A stretch of DNA of 64,000 nt from Brugia malayi (Eukaryota; Nematoda; Chromadorea; Rhabditida; Onchocercidae). The stretch's first letter is position 1. Each line of letters opens with the position of its first letter. Below the pieces are notes generated by a model. That model worked only from the letters and a program-made list of their open reading frames with translations, was not told where the DNA came from and ran no database searches. The position numbers and the translations under genes were made by a program. The stretch covers positions 6,978,649 to 7,042,648 of the forward strand of contig NW_025062477.1 in the NCBI RefSeq assembly GCF_000002995.4, given 5' to 3'. Positions 37,501 to 52,500 of the stretch are shown here, in pieces.

Positions 37501-40500
37501 AATGCTAAAGACCGAGACATGAATCTGAGAAGCTGGAAATTCGAAACTCTTTGATTAAAACATTTACTCACACATTAGTCTTGGAAAACCATGAATTTTT
37601 TTTTTTTTTTTTTTTTATTTAGCTTCATTTCTTAACAAAAACCATTTACTGAGAATCCAACAATCGCAAAGAATTTTGTTTATAGATACAGAGAAATTGA
37701 TGTCTAAGTGAACAAACGTCAGCTTGTTTGTCTGGGGGAAATGTGCTTTTATACATAAATAATGAATACCTGCGCATACTGATCATCAATCCATTTAAGG
37801 CTTGAAGTTATCGAGTCGATTACTTGAGCATGTGACTCGAAGTAATATCGTGCTTCCTGTAATGCGAGATCTAATTGTTTCATTCTATCGGCACATCTCG
37901 AAGCAACTTTGTCGAAACGATGTTTAGCAGAAACAAGCAAGTTCTTAATTGGTATCGCATCTTTTTTTTCGCAATAATATTGCAATTTGGTGCCTTTGCT
38001 GTTCAAACCACTCATTAATTCCCGGTAGTGTGCCACCTAAAACAGCTTGAAGTTACAAATGAAAAGAGTTATCATAAAGAATGAATTTCTAGCTCACATG
38101 TGCACACCAATATAAATGGTAGTGGTATCTGCACTGCCACTATTTGTACCATCAGCCTCGGTGCACTATTTGCGATATCAGACGAAAAAAATTCATTTCA
38201 AATTCACATATCCATATGCAACAATCTTCATGTTTTTGTTACCAAAATTCTACCTCAGCTTGGAATTTCGTATGTTCATTCATTTGTTTTTCTACAGTAT
38301 CAGGAATCCTCGATATGTGTTCCAAACAACCTAAATAGCTTTCTGCTGAATTTAACCAGTCATTCATTTCCGCCATAGAAGAATGAAGTTGTTCAGCTTC
38401 TGTCAATGCAATTCTCAACTTTTGCTCTCTATCACCAATCTTGTCTTGCACCTGCAGAGGAAAAAAGTTATTTGATTTTTTACTACAGAATCGATAAATA
38501 TTAAATTTTTCATTACTACAGTTTAGCAATCAGTCGCTTGTCGCAAATCTACTTTGGGACAAAAAATGTTCAAATAGAATTTATTTAAAATCAAAATTTA
38601 TTCAGACATATTTCTTAATTATTTACCTGAACCCACTTTTTATTCAGCTGCGCTCCCCGTTGAGCAATCCATGAATCCCGATCACCATCAGATAGATACT
38701 TCGTTGCTGTTTCCAAATGAGCTTCTAGTGAAGGTCGATTCTGTTCAATTTCGGCCTACGAAATTTTTATGGAATAACAAAATCTCCAAGAAAAAAGAAG
38801 CAGAGAGAATCAGAAAACGGAAAACCTTTAAAACAAAGAAATCATCAAGTTGTGCTTGCGCGGTTTCTGGCAAACCACCTGTTGGTTTTATATGAGACAA
38901 ATCCGCATCTTTATCTTGAAGCCACATAGACCAACGATCCACTTCAATGCCTAGATTTTCAGCGACTTTCCGAGCATCATCCAACTATAATGATAAGTTT
39001 CATCTCCGCTAAAATTCCAAAATCCAAAAAAAAAAAAATCAAAAATCAAAAATCAATTGATTCTTAAATGTGACAAGATTTGATAAGAAAACGAAGAAAA
39101 AAAGACGTAAATGAAATAGATCCTTTAAGTTGTAAGCAACCAAACTTGATATAACCACATATGATTTTGAATAAGACTTATTTCTATCGATTCTTAAACA
39201 TAAATAGAGAAATATAATGCTTAATCTAACATTACACTACCAGATTACTGACAATTTGACAAATTGATGCTGTCTAATCAATGAAAACTATCTCAATTTT
39301 CACGGAGTCAATCAACTCAAAATCAAGGCGTTCTGAGAAATGGCCTGAAAGTTACCACCTGCACCCAAACATCCTCCAATTTATCGACCAACATATGCCA
39401 GTTTGAGTTCAACTTATCGATCATAGGCTGCGTTGAGGTTGCACTGTTCGGATCAGCAGCAATGATACGTTTAGCAGCAGTGTTCAAAGTATCTAAGCTT
39501 GCTTCATGTATTAGAATTTCATTTTGTATTACTTTATGTTTGTAAACCTCTACTTCCGCTTCCTTGAGACTGACTGGCCGAGAATTAATCTGCAATTAGT
39601 TGACTGCTAAGGTTGCAACATGCATAAGCAAACATCTAGAGTATCACGAAAAAACAAAAAAAAAAAAAAGTAGCAGCTTGCTACTGCAAAAACAATTCCA
39701 AGCATTCAAGAAAGTTATTGTTTTAGTTCCTTTCTTTTTTGCCATGTGAGAGCGTAATGAACTCCTTACAACGCATAATTTTCATGCTTTCATGGAGAAA
39801 AAATCAAAAGAAGAAAACAAACGTCATCCAAAATATGTTGCTTTTTCTCGATCCACATCAACAGTTGTTCATATGCCTGTGAAAACTGTCCCATTTCTAA
39901 CAACGCTTTTTCCATTTTCTGTTGACGTTCGTTCAACAATGAGTATAACTAAACTGTTCCATGTTTAATAATAACAAATATCAGAAGCAAAATATGTGTT
40001 GGAGCAATACTGTGTTGCAGTATAATATTTAATGTCGTATTTTCAATATCTAAAAGAACAGAGGAAGTTTGAAATTCTAATTCATACTTAAATGACTTTT
40101 ACCAGATAACTTTATCGAGGTGAAAAATATGACAATCCCTCTGTCTCTTCCCTTTCAAGTGGCAAATATCAGATTCATCAAATGAAATAATTTTTAAAAA
40201 AAAATTTTTCATATTTATGAAATCAAGAAATGTTATGACAAACAACTGCGGATTAGATCCTTAACTAAGGCATCTTTGCGGAGATCTGAAGAGTCGCCGT
40301 TCAAAATACTCATTTCAGAAACGTTTCCAAAATTTCACCAAAAAACTGATTTAAATCTGTATGAAAAACGGCTTAACAATGGCTAAGAAAATCATATTTA
40401 ATAAATGTAAAATCAGTTCAAAAAACTTTAAATTGATTTTAATTCTTCACAGCAAAACTGCTGTCCTAAGTATACTTATGGTCAATTTACAGCAACATGC

Positions 40501-43500
40501 AATGTTCATATCTTAAGTGTAAAAGAATAGAATTGTACTGCTGAAGTTATGGTAAGTCGACAAACTACCATATTCATCCGTAACACATTGCCAAGCCAGC
40601 AATACATGCAGGCTCACAAATTGCTCAGTAGTTGACATATTCAATTTCTTGAACAAACGAACGGCTTCATTTTACATATAGTTTTGCCAGCAAGTAGAAT
40701 CAAACATAGTAGACCAACGAACGATTTATGATATACAGTTTAACAATTAAATATAAACTAACTCGATTCCAGCGAGTACTGAGGTCATTGTTTGAAGTTC
40801 TGATGCTTGCAGACTGTTGGGCAGTACTACCAACGCAAAGGCTTGCACATAACTGATTCAACTGTTCTTTCTCCAAAGCTTTTTCGTCCAGTAACGAACG
40901 TAAATCACTCAGAGCAGCAAGCTATAAAAGATGAGATGAAATCTACAAAAAAGATTGTAAATAACTGCTTCGTTTAAGAATTGAACGTTTTAAAATGATT
41001 TCTTAAAAATTTTACAGAACTATACGCTAAATGTGTACCTCATTTCTAACATCACTCGATGATGAGCCAGTACCAGAATATAACTTGAATACTTCAGCTT
41101 CCGTTTCTTCTATCCAATTTATCAGCTTCGTTAATAAATGATGGAATTCCATTGCTTTCTCCATGGCATCAAGCAAATCTGATTCTCTGAAAATGTTTAT
41201 ATATTGTTCTCTGTACAATACGATATTACTAAATTGTTCCTATGAACACCTGGCTCCACCAGATAATTAATTAAACTTGAACATCTAAGACTTACTTTCG
41301 TTCGCACATACCAGTTACCATAATCCAGTTTCCTTCAATTTCATTCATTTGCTGTTCTATATGAGCTTTTTCTTCCTCGGCAACCATATTACAAAGATCA
41401 CGTCCAGCGGTATGCAATTTATCCATAACTTCGGGCTTCATGTCTAGCGTCTCACTTTTAATTAACTGTAATAATGACTAAATTACTTTCTAATGTTTAA
41501 CAAATAATGTATGTTGGATTCCTAGCAATTCTGAAGGAAATCTTATTTCAATTTAAAGTTTTGATAAAACAAGCAATCAACAAACTAAGAGGATGTTTTG
41601 CTGCTGCTCAATGGTTGTTGGCTCTCCAAGGGCTGGCTGTATTCCTTCAATGCGCAAACGCAATTCATTAATCGCTTTCTGATGAAACTTCAATTCGTAC
41701 CAAAAATGTTCTGCTTTAGCTAACGTATCTTCCAATACATTTTCTCTTGTCGTTACACCTTCCATTAGTTCTTCCCACAAGGCATCAAGTTCTTTGATTT
41801 TAATACCGATTTCTATAGAAAAAAAGATTTCACAATTGCTATTACAAGATCTGCATGATTCATCAAACAAAACACTATTCCGTCCTATTCTATCAATAGC
41901 TACGTCCTCTTTTAAATTACTTTTTTGAAATATAATACAGTTTTTATACATTCAATTATCAACACAGTAAGTTCACCTGCAGCTCCAGTATCATTTGCTT
42001 TTGCCTGAACCAGAATCTCATGAGCATTTTCCTTCACTGATCTCAGTATACTTTCTTTATGTTTAAGCTGTTCCATTAGAGAACGATTATCCATGATTTC
42101 TGATTTGATACGCTCTGGATCGGCTAGTATTGGCTCCGGATTTCGAATCTTTAATAATTATAGTAATACGCATAAAACAATTAATCACTGAATAAAGTTG
42201 GAGATTTAGGAATTGATGGAGTATTAATGTAAATATCAATATATATACCTGCATGGCAACACCATCTAAATTCGCCACGACAATATCCAATCTATCCGTG
42301 AATTGACTATCGTGCTCAATTGCGGTTTCAAGAGCCTCAGCTCGTTGACGAACGGCATCTCGAGCAGCGAAGAATCGTTCATCTAAGCCCTCAGCTATTT
42401 TTTGAAGCTGTATTTCATCTTCTGGACCACATAATTCGCTCAAAGCACAGACATTCTTGTGAAAACGATCCATTAAAGATTTGTGTGATATAATCGAATG
42501 TTGTAATTTCTAAAAAAAGAAAAAAAAAACTATCAAGATAAAATGAGAAATTTGTTAAAAAATTCAAAGCAAGAGGCAAATGTGAAAAAAAATTAAAAAA
42601 AAATTTTGTCTAATAAAATTAAAAAACTCGCAGTATTGTGAACTTGTTGCTGCATCAAATGGTCTCGTTGATGTCCTGTTGTAACAGGTGGACAGTTTTC
42701 AATCTCATTTTCCATACTTTCTAACCAGGAATGCATTTCACCAAATGACTGATCGATTTCAAGACATAATGCCAGCGCTTGTTCCAATTTACCCAACCTT
42801 TCGCTACCCAACTGAGCTACATCAACAGATAGAGTTCGACCAGTCTTGAATGAAAATCGACATAATACTTAATGTTGTTTGATGTATGTATACATGTATT
42901 TACATATATTATAGTTCATCGTTGTTAGTAACTGCTTCTTATAAGGCTTCTATTGTTCTATTTGCTCTAAGGATAAATAACCTCAATTTTGCTTTCCAAT
43001 AATAAATCTTGACCATTGGCCTCATCACCCAAAGCACGGACAACTTTATGTGCATCTGCAATTGCATCTCGCAATCGCGCTTTCATCACTGCAATATCTT
43101 CGTTCATTTGTTTTTGATTTTTGAGCTGCTTTTTAACATAGTCTGGATCAACTTCTGGTGCTGCACTCTGCAACATAAGTTAGGCTTATCGAAATATTAC
43201 AGGTAATTGTTAAGTATTGTGCAAATTATTTCGTATAAACAATACTTTCAAGAAACTGAATTAAATTTCTTCGTAGAAAATTTGAAATTTTTAGTGAAAA
43301 AAGTCAGAACAAAAAAATACCAAAATGAACAACGCAAGAACTATAAATAAATCATCGAAATACACCTGCATTAAACGTTCATGAGCATCAGCAAACCATT
43401 CATTAAGATAATCTAATTCATCCAAAACTTGTCGACTTTGCTTCTCGACCGACGTTAGTTTATCACTTTTACGCGTAATCTGAAAATGATTTAATACTTG

Positions 43501-46500
43501 TTTTCTAGATTAACTAAAATCTGAACGTAATAACATTTTTCATCCAAAAAATTCTATTTCTTAATGAACAGCTAATTTATTCACAAGTTTTAAAAAATTA
43601 TGATCTTCTGTTCAGAATATCGGCTGAAATTTCAAGTTTTATACAGTCGAAAGACCTAACTGACCTGCTCAGCAAGGTGATTAAATTTGCGCTTCATATC
43701 ATCGGTCTGTATTTCCAGTTCATCCGCTCTGAAACAGACGAGATTCTGAAGCTGTTTTGAGATAACGCTAATTTTCTCAACATCAGTACGCCACTTCGTC
43801 AAATCATCTTCCATTTGAGCTAATATTGTCACTTGAGTTTCAAGTGGAGTCTGAAATACATTATTCTAGAAATGATGTAATTATTCCAAAAAAAAAAAAA
43901 AAAAAAAAAAAAACATTTCAATTTTGGGCTTCACTTGTCTTTCACAACAACTAATAAAGAGCATATCACTGCAAAAAATTATTTATATCATATCTTAGCA
44001 ACAGAACGGATAATGTCAACCACAGCGTTCAGTGAGAGAACGGTAATCCTTTTGGTTACGAATCCAAAATCTTGGATTATCAACTTTTTGAGTCAAATTC
44101 TTGAATCTAAATCGGCTATTTCAATTTCATCATTGGAATCAACTCATTAGTCACAGAAACAAAAATGACTATCACTTCAAACTTCCCTGAAAGAATTTTA
44201 CCAAGCATCTTATCTCTATTTTGACCATCAGTAATGTTGTATCATAACTGATACCTGATCAACAGTCTGCAAATCTTGTTCTACAGCATCCATCCACTGC
44301 TGTATAATATCATAGCCATCATGGAATTTCTCCGACAGTGGTAAAGCTTCACTCAAAATAGCAATTTTGGCATCCGTCACAGCAGTTAAATCAAGATAGC
44401 GTGCACGTAATGTTTCTATACGATTTTGGAGGGCAACTGCTTCATCGCCGGTTGTTTGTCTACATAATTCATGACCGTCTTCAACAACCATCGAGACCAG
44501 AGCTTCCTGTTTCGTTATCTCTATTGCCAACTAAAACAATAAAGAATTAAATAATAAATAATCTTCAGTTGCAAATGTTTTTCTCACCGCTCTATTACGA
44601 CTTACTACATTGATACATCTTGTTTTCCTACCACAGACTTATCTCTACACAAGAAATGCTCCAATTATATAGTCCTCATAATTTTTGAAGCTATATTTAT
44701 TTATAATGCAATACAGTGCAATCATACATCGGCAAGCAAAGCACTTTGCTCGTTCAGCTCTTCTGGATAGATGGAAATCGTGTCTAACTTGTCCATATCA
44801 TTCTCGATCTTACCTAACCAATTCGCTAGCACGTTGGTTCGTTGCAAAAAGTTTGTTATTTCCTCACCAACCTAGAAATGAATCTTGGAGAACGAAATCC
44901 AAACGTAAAATTTTGACAAAAAAATGAGTAAAAACATTTTTTTCAGTGAGTATTAGCAAAAAATAATTTCGATAATTAAGATGCTATTATTAAAATGGTA
45001 AGACGCATGTTTTGTTTATAACCAGAATTTTCTAACTCTACTTGCTTATGCCATCATCGTAAACATCAGTTTTTTCGAAAACAAAAAAAGACTATTCAAT
45101 TGCAGTTATCTATCTATCAACTGCAGACTATAGCAAGCCAGGAACCGACTTAACGAGTCAAAGAAAAAAATCTCCCCAGTCACCTGTTGCAATAAAACTC
45201 CACATTCAGCAGCCCTTATACCCAAGTTTTCATATCGTATCATATAGTTTTTAAACATTGTCTCCAACTCGGCAGCTTCTTCGTCAGACGCTAAACTTGC
45301 CAGAAGAGGACTTAGCTGCATCATCTTCTCTACATCGGTGTGTTTCATTTGAATATTTTCTTGCAATTTCTAAAACTTTGGAATAAATATCTGAATTTCA
45401 AAGCGTAAGAATACGACGATTTTCTCTTTTATCCTAATTCATTGTTATAACTAGTTTTTGCTCATCTTCTTCCGCAGTCTAACTTCATTGTTTTTTCTTT
45501 ATTTGAGTGACTAAAAAAAAAAAAAAAACTTGAATAAACAAACAATGTAGAACAAAGTCACAATAGAGCATTGTAAAAAAAGGAAACCTGATGTGAATTA
45601 ATTTGCTGCTGAAATTTTTCCTCATCGATTGGCACCTGCCCAAGTTCTTGTAATGCACGCTCGGTCACTTCAAGCCATGTTTTGAACGGTCCAGATATTT
45701 GCGCCCAATCCTTGGTTAGAACAATCGCATCATGCAAGCAGCTACGTCTCTCTTGCACACTTTCGACTAACATAGCGTATCTGAACATAGTTCAGTTTTA
45801 ATTTATAAACGTTAAACAGTAGAAAACATTCTAAACTGGATTAAAAGCTTGTATCATTAATATAATATTTTTTATTCCCAGTCGCTCTTACGTGCTTATT
45901 TTGCAAAATATTCCGATTAATTAACTTAAAAACAATAATTGCTTGCCTTTGTGTGATATTATCTGCTTGCTCTCTCAGTCTTTCACATTTCGTAACATCT
46001 GTTATAAGTTTTATAACTTTATCAATTAATGTTTTGAAACCATCGACACTGAAAATAGTCAAAGAGATGGAAAATATATTATCAAAAATTGTCATTTTTA
46101 AATAAAGGGAAAAAATTTTTAACAGGAATATTATAATACATTATTATATTTGGCTAATACCATGGAAAAAGCATTCATGCCTTGAAGATAATTTCGAAAC
46201 GGCTTCAAGTAAGTACGTATACTGTGCTTTACTCTTGGTATTTTCTGATCCCATACCTCATTTACTACAGCTATTGTATTGATAACTTACGTTTGTTGCT
46301 TTTCTTCAATGTGTTTTAGCAAAATATCATTAGCTCGAGTTTGTTCTTTAACGACTTTGTATTCGATAGAGGGCGGTCGTTGGTTCTGCAGTGATTCTTC
46401 GGTATCTTGTAGCCATACAACAAGTGCGTTATGTGCATCAGTGTAACTTCCAAGTTCTTGTAACGATGCACAAACTTGTTTTTCACGATCTGCTATCTGT

Positions 46501-49500
46501 TTGTTTAAAGCGTTCCAAGCACTGGTAAGTTTACTCTTCTCCTCTTCCTGAATTGAAAAAATATAACTGAAACATGTTACGCCGTAAGAACTTCACTGAA
46601 TATGAAGTTGATAAATCTACAACTAAGGTGCTAATCTCAAACATATTTTGTCCTCTTTCACAATGCTCATAAAATTTCACGTCACATGTATTTTGCGCAT
46701 GAGGTCCATTGACCAATATAATTCTCTAATAATACAAATTAATAATACACATTACAAATTATCTAAAGTCACTTATAAAAATCAATATTATAGTTTGTAA
46801 CGATGTACCAATGATGTTGTAGAGATTCCTTCATCGGCACTTTTTATAAGATTATTGCAACTTTCCAAAACTGTAGCATAATTTTTATTAGCAGGCCGTA
46901 CTTTTTCACGAAAAATTCTCAATTTCTCCTGCTCCATCCGAAGAATATTTAATTCAGTTTGAACAGGTCCTTTTAACACATCATCATTTGCAAGCTTTTC
47001 AAATTCATCTCTTAAGGCTTCTGCTTTGCTGAAATCAGCTTTTTACATAAATCGAAACATCAATATTCTTAACCAAATTTAAAAATATAGAGGAATGCAT
47101 GGAAATCTGAAAAATTCAAAAGTTGACATTAGATTCTTAAATTCTTCTTATTCGAGGCAGTATAGAAAGCAGTACATCTAAATGTTGACCAAGAACACAT
47201 TAATTATGTTGAATTTTACGAGGAGGAATCTCTATTTCAATATGTTCAGGAATGATATGATAATCCAGCGGCAAAATGTAACAATTCATTTCCTCACAGT
47301 CGAATGACATTGAATAGCAAAACTGAATAAGCCTAAAATCTTAACAGTTAAGAAATAATTCCTTGGTGATTCTGTTTGATTGAACATTTACAAAACTAAC
47401 CAAACAAATTCTTGTGCAGCCAAAAGCGTGTTCCCAATAACACGTTTGCGTTGCATGATAGCAGCACGTTGTTTGTTGAGATCTTCTCTGATTTCGCTTA
47501 CTTGTTGCATCAATGCACTTTTTTGTGCCGTTTGAGTGAAAGTGCTGCTGCTGCTACAAACCTGCTGCCATTCCAATGTCAATTCGTCCAAAACCTGAAC
47601 ATAAAAATGTTTCTCAAAAATTCTATCCATTTTTACATATGCAGCAATGTAAATTCTAGTGAATCCTGTAATGAACGCACATATCAAACCATGATCACAT
47701 TTATCTTTAAGTTTTATGATTTAAAGGTTTCTGTCTGAGAATAGGAGTAATTATGACGATATACACGTACTGGGCTTGATGTATTATTTTATTGGATGTT
47801 GAATGATATCCTATATTTTACAACGAGAGTGGAATCAGAGTTAAAATTAAAACTACGGAAACAAAAAATAAGTCAATTAACCTTTTCTTTTTCAGCATTA
47901 TTTTTCAACAATTCATCACAAACCCTACTCTGTCGTTCTAATTCTGCAACATTGCGTTCAATCGGAGGCAAAGAATCCTATAACTTTTTATCATTAAAAA
48001 CAAAACCTAAAGAATCTAAAATTACTTTGTCCTACTTCATAATTCATTACAAACAAAAAATGTCGAATTGGAGAAAGCCGAATCTAAATTAAACACTTGC
48101 ATCTTCAATTAAATACTCACTTCATTTACATGCCGGATCTCAGCACTTAGCAAGCTGATTTTTTGTCTCACGATATCCAGTATTTCGTCTCTCTTTTTCA
48201 TTTCAAGATGTAAACCCTGGATAAGTGTTACTACTTCGGCATATTCATCACCCATTTTAAGCACATCCTTATGAAGATTTTCAGTTTCTTCATGAGTAAT
48301 AACTCCTTCGACATCTTTCAAAGCCGCATGTAATTCTCGTTCTTTTTTGTGCCATTTATTCTCAAGATCATCGATAGCTGAAATCAATAATATAGAAAGA
48401 AACCAACAAATTTGAAGAACTTCTCCTTTTTGGAAAAATTTTTGCAGAAATGCAAATCAATGGGATTAGAGACCAGCAAAAATTTCAACCACTTTTGATT
48501 ATGCATATGCAAAAGCATCGAATATATTTAGTGCTCCATAAAAGTAAAAGTTAAATCAATTTTTTAAAATTATTACAAAATGCTCACTTTTCAACAGAAC
48601 TTCTTTTGTAATTGATGAAATGCTGTCAGCTCTTTTCAAACTTTCAGCTGTTTCTTTCGCTGCATCTAACACAATTTGCGCTTCTTCTTTCTTTTTTGAA
48701 AATTGCTTTTGGATACCCTTCTTAAAATAAGAAAATTGGATATTTTTAGAAGACAATAAATAAGATTTCATTGGTGGAAAAGCGCCTACTTCGGATTTTC
48801 CTTGCATGACGTCGTGAAAAATGTTTAATAGAAACTCAGATACATAAATGGCATCCTACCGATATTTGTGCCTTCTGCAAAATATTATTGACATCTTTCA
48901 GCAATGCTCTCAAATCTCCAGTTACATTTTCCACTTCTCTACCAAGCTTTTTCAGTGATGGTCCAGTTGTGATTACTTCCAATTTATGCAACAAAGTTTC
49001 CAACAGAGCAATTTCAAATTCATGCTTGTCAACTTCTTGTTTCATAGCAGTTAAGTTAGCTATATCACTGTCCTAAACATACCAATCTGCGTGAAAATAG
49101 ACAAACATCAGAAATAAAAACTGAAAATTATCATAAAATTTTCTAAAACATTAAAATCTTCCAAGCATTGATATCGTTTTGGATTCTCATTTGGTAAACA
49201 TTGAAAACTTGCAAAAATTTAATACAAAACCAGCCTTGCTTCCTGAGATTTCGTTTAACCTTAATCGATTCTCATCTACTTGCACCGTTAGAGACTTCAG
49301 TAAAGTTTCCAACTGATGTATAAGATCAGAAGCTCGCTCAGCATTTGCATGTTTTATTTTAGTTTCTTCCAATAATGGATTCCAAACGGCAGAGAGATTA
49401 TCAAGAGTTGCTTTTTGTTTCGGACATCGCATTTTTTTCATCTGATTCATCAGTTTTGCTCTGGAAAGCTTACTATTTTGAAATCTAGAAAGACTTTATT

Positions 49501-52500
49501 GAATTTACTTCGTACAACTTGAAACTGATAAGTTACCGAAGAAATACTCTATGAAGTTGGAGATGATTAGAATTACAACGGGTTGCAATCCATGTAGTTC
49601 GAGACAAATAGTTTGTAAAAGCTATGTTATCGGCATTTTAAACCTCAACAACACTTATAATTGACAATTATGTACTGAGTATTAAACAACTCAACCATGG
49701 GATTTAACTTAAAAATTTCTATAATCTCTGGCAAACGCATCACTCAAAGCAGACACAACAAATTAAACTCTAAAGTTAAAATTACCTTAGCAAGGTAATG
49801 TCGCCTTCCATATCCAACACAACACTGTAAATTTTTCCAATTGCTGCTCGCTGTTCATTGAGTTCTGTAGAATTAACTGATAAAGGACCCAAATCAGAAA
49901 GCTGCTCCCGCATATCTTTTATCCACTTTATTGCTGCTTCGACCTCTGTCACAGTTTGGCCTTCTTCATCCTTTGTATTTGTTGCTGCTACTTTCATACT
50001 TTCTGAATAAAAAATTTGTGAATATTATTCTGATTCAGCAAAGTGATTTACCAAAAGATTGTATTTTCAAGACATTTAGTTAAAATTTGACTCAGATTAC
50101 ATTGATCAATTTGTAGTAGTGTCTCTCTGAAACAATAGGGATAAACAGAAACAAGTTCCAATAAAAAAGTTAGAACGAAAGAGCCTCTCATGCATTCTGA
50201 TATCACCTTAGCAAAACTGAACGTACTCATAAAACAACAGGCAGGTAAAGCATATAAGAACTTTGAAAAAACTAAATAAATGGTGCGATGGTGGCAGTAT
50301 GAACAGTGGTTTTTCTAGCATTAACGCTTACCTATTTTCTTATTTAATTCTTGGGCAGTTTGCAACGTTGTATTTAGCTGCTCGCGTATATCCGTTTGCA
50401 AGCTATGATCTTGCGTTATCTCGCAGATTAAATTTACAAGCTCTTTCAGTTCATCTAACTGTGGAACTATTTCGGATGATCGTATACTTGATGCATTCAG
50501 AACTTTCAATTGCTCATCAACGTCGCTTTTAGATGTTAGTGGCGAACGACTTAATTGTTCTATTGCTTCCGCAACGCCAATCAGTTGCATTCTTAAAATA
50601 GTGCATTTTAATTATCAGTTAAATTTGTCGCCTTAAATATTTCAAAAAATCATAAGCCTCAGATTTGAAAATCCTAGCTTAAACAAGTCTTAAGTAATAA
50701 GTTTTTTTTTTTTTCAGTAATAAGCTTAGTTTCATTAATAAGGTGTATAATATATCACCAAGTACATCTATTTTACATGCGTAAAAATGAAGGATGAATA
50801 AAAATATAGAATTAGAAAACTTTACTTCACATCTCGCTGCTTGCTAGAAAAATTCGAACCAAGTTCTTTAACTTTTTGAAGAGTTATTTTCTTCTTTTCC
50901 AATTTATCATGAAATGAAACCCACTGGCGATTTAATGTGTCCACCTTAAAAGAAAACTTTGATCAGAGGTTCCAATTCTTTTTAAGTTTATATTCTTTCA
51001 ATAAATTATTCAATCACCTGCATGACAATCTGCTGTGCGTTTGATGGAGTTGTGCTTCTGGCCACTAAATTATGTGCCAATTCATTCACTTTACTTCGGG
51101 CTGCACCCTGATCTTCCAACTCACCTCGAAGCAACTGCAAAATTAGTAACATTTCATGGCTTATAATAAAAAAAAGGACAAAAAAATAAGTAAAAAATAC
51201 GAAATAAAAACCTCAGTTTGTATAAGCTGATTGTCAATAACTTTAGGGTCAATATTAACAGTTCCAATGGCCGACATCATCCGTTCCTTTTGTGTCAACC
51301 ATTTGTCAAGACTTGTTATCCCTGCAAATATTACAGCCATAAAAGTAGTATTTTGGAACGAAGGGAGATTCTCGGAGTTCTAATAAAGAAAAAAATCTTG
51401 CCTTCAAACAGCAACTCCGCGTATTCATTCCACTCCTTCAATGCTGATACCGCTTGATCCAATTTCTCCCAATCAGATTCAAGAGCTCTCTGAGAGTTCA
51501 CAATATCGGCAGTTCCCGGAACAGACGGTTCACTTATCAATAAACGTGCCTTGCTTCGAATTTCCTCCATTTCTAATTGTTTCTCTTTGAGAATTTCTTC
51601 CAGCCGTTTTGCCTTTGAAATATTCGTACGAACAACGTCGTTAACAAATATTATAGGACAGTCCGTATTCTGTAAAAAAAAAAAAAAGAAAAAAGTAGTG
51701 GCATAGAGAAAGTGCACAATCTTCCTACTCGCCCAGCTCATATTGCTAACGCATAATAAGTTTGAGGAGAACAAACAGATAATTGCTGGATAAAGCAGGA
51801 CAAACACAAAACTAGTCAAACTTGAATTAAGCAGCCGTTTACCTAAGTATCCCACCGTGAACTAATTTCAAGAAAGAGAAAGAAACCAATCGTTTGCTTT
51901 CATTGTTGATCCAGCGGGCAAGACTATCTCGCTGTAAGTCCCAATCTGATAACTTCGCGCTATCCATACTGATCTTTTCATCTTTTAATCGCAGAAAAGA
52001 GCCCAAAGCAGTATATTTTTGCTGCAAGGAAGACATTTCACGTAGTGTTCCTTGAACTTGCTCAGATTGTTCAACAGTTCCCTTTATTTTCATGCTGAAA
52101 AAAAGGAAATATTTTGCAGCGTAGAATTTTAGTTTATTACTTATTCCATAGAACGAGCTGTGGTGGATAACAAGTGAGGTGTAATCAGTGAATAGGCAGA
52201 AGTGTGCCTATACAAAGAGTAATTAAATTAATCAGAACCAGGATGGTTTCATGATTAATATTGCAAGCTTCTTTTGAAAACACCATCTATAACCATAACC
52301 ATCACATCCCATACTACTTTCGAATATATTCAGAGTGATTGGATAGTTGTGAATATTGTTTTTTATTCCCTTTCCTATTTATAATATTGTTATTACAATT
52401 TATAATTCTTATTCGCCAACCATAACTAAAGAATAATATGATTACAAATACACTGATTTCAAAAAAAAAGTCGAACTATTTTACACAAAATAGATTATTT

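Noticed and set aside
47412..47738. 108-codon plus-strand ORF
   Set aside because: It is antisense to the spectrin exon 47401-47594, whose minus-strand reading is clearly a spectrin repeat.
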